Position numbers and translations under genes: made by a program
Assembly (NCBI GenBank): GCA_032719365.1
Contig: CM064863.1
Coordinates: forward strand, 24,623,137-24,687,136
DNA from: Prinsepia uniflora
Taxonomy: Eukaryota; Streptophyta; Magnoliopsida; Rosales; Rosaceae
Direction of reading: 5' to 3'
Length of the DNA stretch: 64,000 nucleotides
Part shown: positions 47,650-57,705 of the stretch, one piece after another
Position numbering within the stretch: position 1 is the stretch's first letter
Layout of the letters: each line of letters opens with the position of its first letter
Notes under the pieces: model-generated
What the model was told of the DNA's origin: nothing
The model's input: only the letters and a program-made list of their open reading frames with translations
The model's database searches: none

Positions 47650-50283
47650 TGATAGAACTTGTCCTTGAAAGACTTTGATAACCGTGCCCGGTCCTTCTCC
47701 CGTCTGACAAGTCAACTGAAGTTACGAAATTACCCTCAGCACTTGCCAAATAAGGGATAACCGCACTTGTGCCCACTCATGCCTCCACCTCCCGCTCAGC
47801 CTCGATCATCGCGCCACGACCTGGAGGGTTAATAAAACAGAAAAGGTGTGAGTGGACAAAACAAACTTTTATAAATACATTTACCAAAACACATTCTTAC
47901 CCTCTAATTTCACAAACATGCATGCATATCATAAACCATGAGTAAAATATATATGGGCACAAACGTTTATAAATCACAAATCTCAATAAAACCACGGGAC
48001 TCATTTCCATATCCAATCTCATAGTCACGTTATCCCTGCAACGCGTGCAAATCAATAGGCTCAAGGACCGCTCAAAATTCGAGCATGTCGCTGTTAACAC
48101 ATCACCAACCGACAATCCAGATCGTCATGAACACATCACTGATCGATCTCCACATAATCTAGCATATCTGATCTGAGTCAAGCATCCCTCGGCTGCACGA
48201 CAACAGACCATGCTACGTGACCTCTCCGGGCGAACACATCCCATCTCAGAGGCGAGCGTTATCTCCAGGGTTCATTCCGAGGAAACACATTCCCAACCGA
48301 AATCCCTAAATATTCGCAACATATCACCACCATGAAAACCAGTGAAAATAGTTGCATTTGAAACCAAAATCACAAGGTCTCAACCCAAAACATAATTCCT
48401 CAAAATCCGTAAAACCAGAGTCCCGATTATTTCATAAATCCGAAAACCATCAATATCATCATGTAATCACATGGAAATACCAATCCAATCAAAATCACAT
48501 CTCAAATGGGTCTCAAGCCCAAAATATCATTTTCAAGCAAATCCGTGCAATCGCAACCTCAATTGCCATTTTCACATAAATCCATAAAATATATCCCAAA
48601 AGCATTACAATTCCATTAAATCAATCCTTGACTCATAATCCGAGTCAACACCAATCTCAAATCCAGGGCCTTCGCCCAAAACAGCAATTTCATAGTTTTC
48701 TCGAAAATTATGCCCAAAACAAAACAATATAATATTCCCAAAATCCAGAAATCATCATATTGAAACATTAATCATGCCAAATCATTTCAAATCATATAAT
48801 AAAGCATTTAAAATATTTATGCATGCATTCTGGGTAAAAAAACAAAAGTCCACTCACACACCGTCCAAATCGTTCGCTTTCCGAGCTGCACGTTTTTCCG
48901 TAAATTATGGAAGTCACCATTCCTGTCCAAAATAAGTATCGAGGGTCACTAACACTCCAATATACATCATATAATTTTCTTCAATTTTCCAGGATTTAAA
49001 TACATATTTTAAACGTATATTAAAGCTTCGGATACACAGAACACTATCGAAATTGTATCCGATTTTCTCGAAACCAGTGCCAAAATGTTCATTACATTAA
49101 ATGGAACAAAAGTCATGTTGACCTCACCTCGGGAATCATGCCCACACGCCCTCATGCGCCGCCGTAAGCGTCTGCGCGTGGATGCCACGCGCCTGCTAGA
49201 GTACCCTGCTACAGTCGTCTCTCCCGCCCGTTTGTCTGTAAAATAGGTCTGGTTGGTCCGCGGCTTGACCCGGCTGAATTCCTGTCAATTCTTCATTGAG
49301 TTATTCAATTGATTCATCGAATAGCATCTTTAGGAGTCTAATTAAGGTTCTGTAAGATCAGTTACGTAAGAACGTACCTCAATCTAAACAAATTCAAATT
49401 CGAAAATTCGAAGAACATGTGGGCACTGTTCATCCTGAAATTCCTTCGAATTCAATCCGTTTCTTCAAATGAATTCACTTAGAAGCTTCGCATGGTTCAT
49501 CCAAACACACTTCCAAGTTCAATTTCATCGTTCAACGCCTCTAATTCCACAACTCAATCTGAATTTCCTCAACTAAACACAAGTGTCGTCTGGACTCGTT
49601 TCTTCACCATTTACTTCAATTTCAATCCCACTCGACTCGTTTAAGCCTCTATAAGCTCATCCTCATCTCTGTTTCCATCAATTAATCGTCTAATTCAAAA
49701 TTCAATCCCAAGTCATCAATTCAAGGTTTCAGGTGGGTTTCGGGTTAATTTTTCTGGGTTTTCCTTCCCTTTCCTCTCAGTCTTTCTCATTTTTTCTTCC
49801 TCCAATTCTCCTATCTTTCTATTCCTCTCAGAACTCGATCAGAAAGGAAGATTGGATGAGCTATTTTGCTGCTCTGTTCTTCCTTCACGCATACATGTGT
49901 ATGTATACGTATTCAAAACAAAATATCATCAATTTGCCACCAATCGTGTTTATAAGGTGACAGATGTCACCTAAAGACCCAAATGATTCACCAATACGGC
50001 AGTCATCCAATACTGTGCAAATTTACCAATTTACCCTTCTTTTGCAAAGTTACCAAATTGCCCTTCTCCGTCTCAGACCCGTATCTTTTACATCCGAACT
50101 CCGATTGATGCATGCCGCCTGTCTACGGATTCAGCGTCTCGAGACCTACCCAACGGTCTTTACGGCCAGTCCAAAAAGTGTCTCGATCAAAAAGTCAACT
50201 TTTGGCCCTTATAACTAGGGGCAAAATTGTCGTTTCCTTCAAAATTTTCAAATTTTCCTTTTTCGAATTTCCGGGTCTTCACA
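47650..50283 (-). repeat. Element H, 5' LTR
   Basis: Shares the GTGAGTGGAC block, the AAAGTCAACTTTTGGCC block (about 50190) and a perfect 18-bp palindrome AGGTGACA-GA-TGTCACCT at 49955-49972 with the other families. Confidence 0.8.
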
Positions 50284-51587
50284 CGAGAGCCATTTGTTTT
50301 GGAAACCCTCGTACTCGAAGTCCATTTAGTTACGTTCTCGGGTCAGAGGCCCAATTGGTTCTTGAATCGATTTCGAATTTGCAAATATGTAATCGGGCAC
50401 GAGACCCCTTTGATTTTCGAACTCTAGGACTTGAAATCCATTTGATTTTACGAGGCTTCGGGCCGAAGGCCTAGTTGATTTACGTATCGAGCTCGGAACC
50501 CAGTTTACTTATGTATCGGGCACAAGGCCCATTTGGTTTACGATATTGGGCCGAGGCCCATTTGATTTACGAAATCGGGCACGAGGCCCAGTTGGTTTAT
50601 GATTCGGGTCGGAGGCCCAGCTTGTATGTGGATTCGGACTTAAGGCCCATTTTTGTTTCAAGATTGTGATTTCGGGTCGGGGACCCATAAATGGATTTAT
50701 GTTTTATGACGGTTTATGGGGACCGGGCATGAACCTTTAAAAGGTTTTTATGGTTTATGACGGTTTATGGGGACCGGGCATGAACCCTTAAAAGATTTTG
50801 AGAATGTTTTCGAAAGGTTTTTCGTATACCATCCTTTATATATGGGTTGTCTCCTCCGGGGATGGTTGTTGGCCTGGGTGGACCCCAGAGTAGTCACGGA
50901 GCACTGACTGAGTGGAGTCGCCCCCGTTGGGTTCCTTACTCTCAGAAAGGCTATGGATTATAACCCCCAGGGAGGGTCATTGATCTACGGACATTGACCT
51001 GGGTGGACCCTGGGGAGACTTAGGCTTTGAGACCCTGGGTAACACGCGCATAGCTCTAGATACAGTGACAAGATTGGTTATATGATATGTTGATAAACAT
51101 GATTTCTTGGATTTGCGAAATTGTGTTTTATGAATGATAAATGGATTTGGGCTGAGATCCCACATATGTTTACTTTGTTATGAAAATGGATTTCTGTAAA
51201 TGGTTTTGGGTAGGGGCCCGTGTGACTTTAATTTACGGAACTTGGGGCTGAGACCCTAAATATAGTTTTTTAAACATATGTGGAATGACAAATGGTTTTA
51301 CTATGCATGCATGCTTTTTAGTGAAGGGCATAAATGCCTTTTATAAAATGTGTTTTCTTAACTATTACTTTTCGTCCACTCACAATCTTTTTGTTTTTAA
51401 TGCCCTTCAGGTTGAATACGGTGTGGACTGTAGCAGAAACCGAGACATCACATACTTCCTCCAGATCCTGGCGTACTCTGGAAGCCGGTCGGGCTAAACG
51501 TTCAAATTTTCCCTGGTCTAACACTCAGTGTCAGACGATCAGGAACGTCCCTCGTTAATCCCAGGGGGATTGGGATGGGTCATGACA
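50284..51587 (+). mobile_element. LTR G, right part (plus orientation)
   Basis: Resumes in CATTTGTTTTGG and ends GATTGGGATGGGTCATGACA. It contains the hairpin array with units such as CGGGCACGAGGCCCA (about 50500-50700) and a duplicated stretch built on GGTTTATGGGGACCGGGCAT (about 50710-50795). Together with the left part it makes about 2.55 kb. No adjoining internal region is seen on either side, so G is a solo LTR or a relic. The flanks (TATCA, ATCAA) do not form a clean duplication. Confidence 0.75.
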
Positions 51588-52104
51588 ATCAACTTGGTTT
51601 GGGTTTGAATGAGTTTCGGGCTCTGTATAAGCTGAAATTAAGAAAATTAGGGAGGCATAACTTGTCCTTTGTCCCCACCAAGCATTAGCCTGAGGAGTTT
51701 ATTAATGTGCCAGTCATTGGCCTGAGGAGTTTATTAATGTACCAATCTCAAGCTGATGTGCTGATGCTAATTTCTACAGCGGCGCGCCGAGTGTGGCAAG
51801 AAATTAGGCCGACCCTGCTGGCCTTCGTCATGTTCCAACTGCTTTCAAGGTGGTAGGGGTTCGTGTAGTGCGTGCAAGACTAGTGACCAATTTGAACAAA
51901 ATTGATAATTTCCAGCTGAAAACAGCGGTTGGATTTTATACCCTCATCGATTGGTTTCTGGCGGATTGAAGGACGTACATTTGGTTGGTAATCCTCATGG
52001 TGTTGTAGGTTCAAGTCACCGGTATTGTCCTAGGCTCGGGGAATTAATTCTAGGAAAATGGGGCTGCTAATTCGGCTTCTGACGATCGTGATTGGAAGCG
52101 ATTA
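51588..52104. other. Unassigned sequence with a 29-bp direct duplication
   Basis: No gene or known element. GCCTGAGGAGTTTATTAATG occurs at about 51691 and again at about 51720. The LTR F fragment begins at 52105. Confidence 0.5.
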
Positions 52105-52403
52105 AAAATCGTATGATCTCTAAAATATGTTTCCAAAGAATATTTTTCGTCCACTCACATTTTTCATGAATTTTATTGCCCTCCAGGTCGTGGCACGACG
52201 ACGGTGACCTGTCTAGGAGCAAGGCATAAACGTGATTTTGGTGTAACTAGGGTAAAGGTGTTGTGTTTTGAGAAGTTGTATTACTTATGCTCTGTATATA
52301 GTAAGAAGTGCGACTGTATAAGTATCCCTAGTCTGACAGTTGGTTGTTTCTATGGTTGTTATAAACTCTTTTAAGATTTTTTCAAGCTTTTGAGTAGTAA
52401 CTA
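52105..52403 (+). mobile_element. Fragment of LTR family F
   Basis: Matches about 42665-42975 of solo LTR F (for example CGTGATTTTGGTGTAACTAG and TGGTTGTTTCTATGGTTG). It stops at GTAGTAACTA, where LTR J1 begins. The missing end of F is not found to the right. Confidence 0.82.
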
Positions 52404-55284
52404 TGTAATGACCCATCCGAAATATCAAGATTAAATATTAATTAATTATGGATTTAGTATGATTAATTGGGGATTAATCGAGAGAAATTGGATAGATGGT
52501 GTAAAATGACCGTTTTGTCCTTAGAATTGGACAAAATGTTGACTTTTGACACGGGGAGTCAAAAGTATGAGGACCGATGACGGTGACATAGATCGGGACG
52601 TCACGAGTCCGTAGACAAGCGGCACGTCGAAATCGGACGTCGAACGGAGAAGGTTATGGTCACGGGAACAAAATTGGGAATTTAACGTCTCGGGATTCGC
52701 ATTAAATGATAACTAAATCTGATTGGTTGATTAATTAAGGTGGGGCCCTTGGATGAGCGACAAGTGTCACTCATCCCATTGGTCACTTCCCCTAAATTGT
52801 GGATCTTGCCTACCATTGGTTAATTTGATTATTTTATTCTCTAATCTCTCTCATCCTCGCGGTTCATCCGTCATCATCTTCTTCATCATCGACCATTTTC
52901 ATCTCTCATTTTCTAATGTTTTCATTCCCATAAACCGTGAGAACAAACACCCTAAATCCACACCCTCAACCCACTAAACCTCACTCATTGTTCATGGTAT
53001 AAACGTGTGAATGAAGGGGAGGCTGAGACGAGCTGAACGGAGGCGAAGGCGAGGACCGTCGTGCACGGTGGTCGGAAAACTGCGAAGGTAAGTTTTCGGG
53101 TTTGAATTTGGCCTTTTAGTTAGGGCGTTTTCTGGGCATTTCTGAAGTCCAAACCTTCTTCTGAGAACTAATACGAACTCGTGAGGGTCAGTTACGAGGA
53201 CTGTGATGGTCGGGATTGACGGGGATGGGCGGTTGCGGGTGGCCGTCCCTGTTCATTGTGATACAGGTACGTTGCAGCCTATTTTTCTTATTTTTCAATC
53301 AATGGACCTCTTAGTTAGGATTAGACGATGACATCGGAAGAAACAGGATCAAAAATGGTTGAGAAATAGGGATGAGCCGGTCTCGTCGGTCCAGTTGAAC
53401 CGGAATTGCAGAGAACTGGTTCAGACCGGTTTAACCAAGGTTGAACGTGAACAGTACCCGCGCGTGGGCTTCACGCACAGTCGATTGCGGTGGCGCGTGG
53501 GGAAGAATTGGGTGATGTCATCAACATGTAATTTTATCCTTTCGATGTAACGAACATTTTGGGACTGGTTTCATGTCGATCAGACACCGTTTCGAGGTAG
53601 TTTGGGTGTCCAAAGGTTTAAAATCTATGAAAAATACGTTTAAAAATCCCAGAAAATTAGGGGGCTTTAATGAGAGGTTATTGAAGTAGTTAGTAACCCT
53701 CTAGTATGATTTGGATAGTTTTGGATATTCTGAGGACGGTGATTTAGTCCGGGAAGGCTTATGGCAAGTGTATCGAGGCGGCAGCGTAGGTTGGTCTGTG
53801 AGTGGACATGGTTTTCTAAACTGTGATGCATGCATAAGGGTAGAAATTTTTGACACGACTCAATACACGACTCGAAACCCGCACAAAATTTATCCGGGTC
53901 AATCCGCACGATTAAAATTTCAGGTCATTTTCGAGTCAACCTATTATGACCCGTTTAATAAACGGGTGGGTTTCGAGTCAACCTGTTAACCCGTATAATG
54001 ACCTGTTAACCCATTTAATAAATGGGTAAATTTCAGGTTAACTTGTATATTGGATTATATATTGACCCATTTAATAAACGTGCCATTACTAACCCATTTA
54101 CCTACCTAAATACCTATTAAATCTTATAATTTAAATAGGTTAAACATGTTAAACAGGTTAAACGGGTCAAAGGTTAATTGGGTTTTGAGTACGACCTGTT
54201 TATTAAATGGGTTACGCGGGTCATTAACAAATCGGGTTCGGGTTGGACATTCTTGACACAATTATTAAACGGGTCAGGTTCGGGTTGGGCATAAATGGGT
54301 AAAATAGAATTCATGACACGACACGAACCCAGACACGACACGACCCATTGCCACCCCTAGCATGCATACCTATTTTATATGTTTTATATATGGGATTTCT
54401 ATGATGATGATTCTGATATTGGTGATTTACATATTTGCACGTATATCAAGGTGATTTACGTATTTGCACATATATCGAGGTTTATGGTTTTACACTGTGG
54501 TTATACGTGCTTGTGGTTTCAGCGATGGTTGATGAAATGGTTTTGGATTTAAAAAGGTGAACTCGGGCATGAGACCCATTTGTTTTGGTAACCCTCGAAC
54601 ATGAAGTCTATTTGAGTTATATTATTGGGCTAGGGGCCCAATTGATTTACGTAATCGGGCATAAGGCCCAATTGTGTTGATGAATGTGATTTCGGGTCGG
54701 GGACCCATAAATGGATTTGGATAATACGGATTTGTATTTGAGTACTTGGCTTTCTGAAGGTATGATGGTTTTATGGAATTCCGAGCAGGGCCCTTTGAGA
54801 TGTTTTGAAGTGATTTTATAAAACTGTTTTCCATATACCATCTTGATACGCGGATATGTGGATGGTCTTCTCCAGATGTCTGGGACATTGCGGAAGTCAG
54901 GGTGCATTGCATGCGATGAGTCATTATACGGAGCGATCAGACCGTATAGTGACTCAGGAGCGGGATTGCTATGATTAGACGTCTAAGAAGTCAGACATCT
55001 GGGATGTCAGAGATATGGACCCGGAGAGACCCCGAGCAGCACGCGTTGCTTTGACCGCGAGATATGACGTCTGGGACATCAAGCGTCTGGGACGCTAGGC
55101 ATCTGGGATGCCGAGGATGGGTATTTGGTAAACATGAATTATTGGATTTATGAAATGGTATTTCTGTGTTTATGGATCTGTGTTATGAATTTGGGCAGTG
55201 GCCCAATTGGATATGGATTTATGGATTTTTGTATTCTATGGTTTTGGGCTAATGCCCTAATAATTTATTTAAGTAAATGGTTTA
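52404..55284 (+). mobile_element. LTR J1 (plus orientation, 3' part missing)
   Basis: Starts TGTAATGACCCATCCGAAAT. It carries the palindrome at 52751-52776, a possible splice donor (GCGAAGGTAAGTTTTCGGG, about 53090) and MITE copy B at 53836-54359. It lacks about 350 bases at its right end, where J2 starts. Without the MITE it is about 2.35 kb. Confidence 0.78.
53836..54359 (+). mobile_element. hAT-like MITE, copy B (524 bp)
   Basis: Flanked by the 8-bp duplication GCATGCAT (53828-53835 and 54360-54367). Tips are AAGGGTAGAAA on the left and the complement of TAGGGGTGGCAATGG on the right, short imperfect inverted repeats. An 8-bp duplication and a tip close to TAGGGGTGGCAAA are typical of plant hAT-derived MITEs. 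The interior consists of runs of AACGGGTTAA-type motifs. The paralogous LTR J2 shows the empty site near 56797-56815. Confidence 0.82.
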
Positions 55285-56987
55285 GGTAATGACCCGTCCC
55301 GAATTTCAGGATTAGATTAGTGACTAATCATGATTAGGGAGGTTAATCGGTGATTAGTTGGGCGAAATCGGACGAGCGATGCAAAATGACTGGTTTGCCC
55401 CTAGTGTGGGTAAAACGTTGACTTTTCATTCTGGCGGTCAAATGAACTTTGACCGATAACCGTGATATAGTTTGGGACGTCACGAGTTCATAGACAGGTG
55501 CCACGTTCAATTCCGATATTCGAGAAAAAAGTTATGACGTTCGGAAGTTTAAGGGCATTTTGGTAATTTTGGTTAAAAATGGCAAAATGTTGACTTTTGG
55601 AATGGGAGGTTCGATGGTCGAGGGCCGAGGACCGTTACGTAGATCGGGACGATACGAATCCGTAGACAAGCGGCACGTCGAATTCGGACGTTCGACGACG
55701 AAGTTACGGTTCACGAAAGTTCAAGGGAACTATTGCACGTTTTATGAAACGACTTCACTTTTGGCAGTTAGTGGGGCCCGATATTTTAAGGAGGGCCAAT
55801 GGATGAGTGACAAGTGTCACCCATCCATTGCCCACCTTCCCACATACATGCATCGATCATCTTCATTGTTCCATTCGTCCAAACACACACAAACAGATAC
55901 ACCTTGAACCCAAACCAATCCAACCCTTCCCATTCGACCATGACTGAGGCCAAGGAAGGAAGAGAGGACCTGTGGATGATGGTGGCCGGCCAGGACGGCA
56001 CCGCCGTGGATGGTGGAGGTAAGAAACCCGAGAGGTACTCGGTTTAACCATTTTCCATTTTTATTTTGATTTTATACGATATGATTGATTGTAGATGATT
56101 AGGATGAGCTTAGGGGGTTATTAGGAAGCTATTAAGATGATTTTAAGGAAGGTTTAAGGCTGAGGATGCCTGGGGGGTTGAACAGGGAAAAATGGTCGTG
56201 GGGTTCAAAGTTGAACCATGGGTTTAGGTGAGTTTTAGTTAGTTTTGATGATTGGAATGGATAGGAAATGAGAAAATAGGAATTTTAGGATTGGATAGAA
56301 AGTAAACGGACTGAAAAATAGGAAGAAAAGTGGCTGGACCAGTGACGCCTATCCAAGTTGCAGGCGAAGCGGACCGGCCCATCTGAACCGGCCGTCGCAA
56401 GGTTGAAGAAGTACTGTGCAGGGCGCGTGAGGCCCACGTGCAGTGGATTCTTGGGGTTCGTGAGGGCGCGTGGCCCACATTTCGAGGATACTTCCAACAT
56501 GTGAAATCTTCTATTCGATGTAACAAACATGTTGGGACTGGTTTCGTGTCGATCGGACACCGTCTCGATAATGTTCGGGGCATCAGAAAGTTTCAGATCG
56601 GGATTAAAAATAGTTAAAAATTCTGGAAAATTACGGGGCTTTGGTGGGAGGTTAATTAAGTAGTTAGTAACCTTTTATTACGATTTGGACAGGTTTGGGA
56701 GTCCCGATGAAGACGATTGGCTCGAGAGAGCCATATAGCACGCAAATCGAGACGTCAGCTCGGACGGTCTGTGAGTGGACCTTGTTTTATAAATTGGTGC
56801 ATGAATAAATGTTTATTATATGTTTTAATACATGTTTGGTGATGCCATGAGTGCATTTGGTTGTGTTTACGTATAGACACGTATTTCGAGGTTTCGGCCT
56901 TATACGGTGCCTATACGGGTCTGTATTTCTATGTTGGTTTGAATGAAATGGATTTGGATTTCCAAAAGGATAAACTCGGGTATGAGA
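55285..56987 (+). mobile_element. LTR J2 (plus orientation, right part missing)
   Basis: Starts GGTAATGACCCGTCCCGAAT (first T changed to G). It has the palindrome at 55801-55826, a small ORF beginning MTEAKEGREDLWMM (55939) that runs into GGAGGTAAGAAACCCGAG, and the conserved block near 56515. It is cut at 56987 by the Cassandra element. Confidence 0.78.
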
Positions 56988-57705
56988 TGTCAGGACCCAA
57001 CCCTCCTCGATCAGGACCCGACTCATCTAGCACCATATTGTCCGCTTTGGGCCTCGCCCTCACGGTTTTGTTTTTGGGAGCTCATGGTGCAACTTCCCAG
57101 GGGGTCACCCATCATGGAATTGCACCAGCCTCAATTCGCTTAACTTTGGGGTTCCAATCCCCCCCAAGCCACTTAAGCTCCCAAAAGGCCTAGTACTAGA
57201 TAGGTGTGTGCCTACACCTTTAAGGCACACCACCATCCTCTCCCAGACCATTCCCCCTCGCAGGAATGTGGGATTGTTCACCGTTCCTTACAGGACACGG
57301 GTCTTACAATCCCCCCCCCCCCCCTTAGGACCCAGCGTCCTCGCTGGCACACTTTGCGGTCGGGGTCTGGCTCTGATACCATTCTGTCAGGACCCAACCC
57401 TCCTCGATCAGGACCCGACTCATCTAGCACCATATTGTCCCCTTTGGGCCTCGCCCTCACGGTTTTGTTTTTGGGAGCTCATGGTGCAACTTCGCAGGGA
57501 GTCACCCATCATGGAATTGCACCAGCCTCAACTCGCTTAACTTTGGGGTTCCAATCCCCCCAAAGCCACTTGAGCTCCCAAAAGTCCTAGTGCTAGATAG
57601 GTGTGTGCCTACACCTTTAAGGCACACCACCATCCTCTCCTAGACCATTCCCACTCGCAAGAATGTGGGATTGTTCACCGTTCCCTACAGGACACGGGTC
57701 TTACA
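56988..57705 (-). mobile_element. Cassandra-type TRIM with 5S-like LTRs
   Basis: Two LTRs of exactly 321 bp (56988-57308 and 57385-57705) flank a 76-bp interior. The interior has a C14 run (polypurine tract on minus) and a primer site GCTCTGATACCA at 57370-57381. On minus each LTR contains AGTTAAGCG followed by GATGGGTGACC(C)CCTGGGAAGT in the left copy, which are box A-side and box C sequences of plant 5S rRNA. This is the hallmark of Cassandra. The LTRs differ at roughly 13 positions. The 5-bp flanks (TGAGA left, ATAAT right) do not match. Confidence 0.85.

Larger units (their letters stand above)
46096..50283 (-). mobile_element. Element H: truncated Ty3/gypsy element inside LTR G
   Basis: Minus strand. 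5' LTR 47650-50283 (2634 bp, TGATAGAACTTGTCC to GGGTCTTCACA), primer site 47635-47646, then an interior of 1.5 kb that ends abruptly at 46096. It has no polypurine tract and no 3' LTR. The interior carries gag/protease remnants and an extra LTR-like fragment from 46934. The host LTR also lost about 550 bases at this site, so the junction is not a simple insertion. Confidence 0.72.

Noticed and set aside
44839..51592. Target duplication for LTR G (TATCA / ATCAA)
   Set aside because: The shared ATCA is offset by one base, so it could be chance.
57069..57560. 5S rRNA genes
   Set aside because: Only the internal promoter parts of 5S are present, twice, inside identical-length LTRs; this is the Cassandra signature, not a 5S array.
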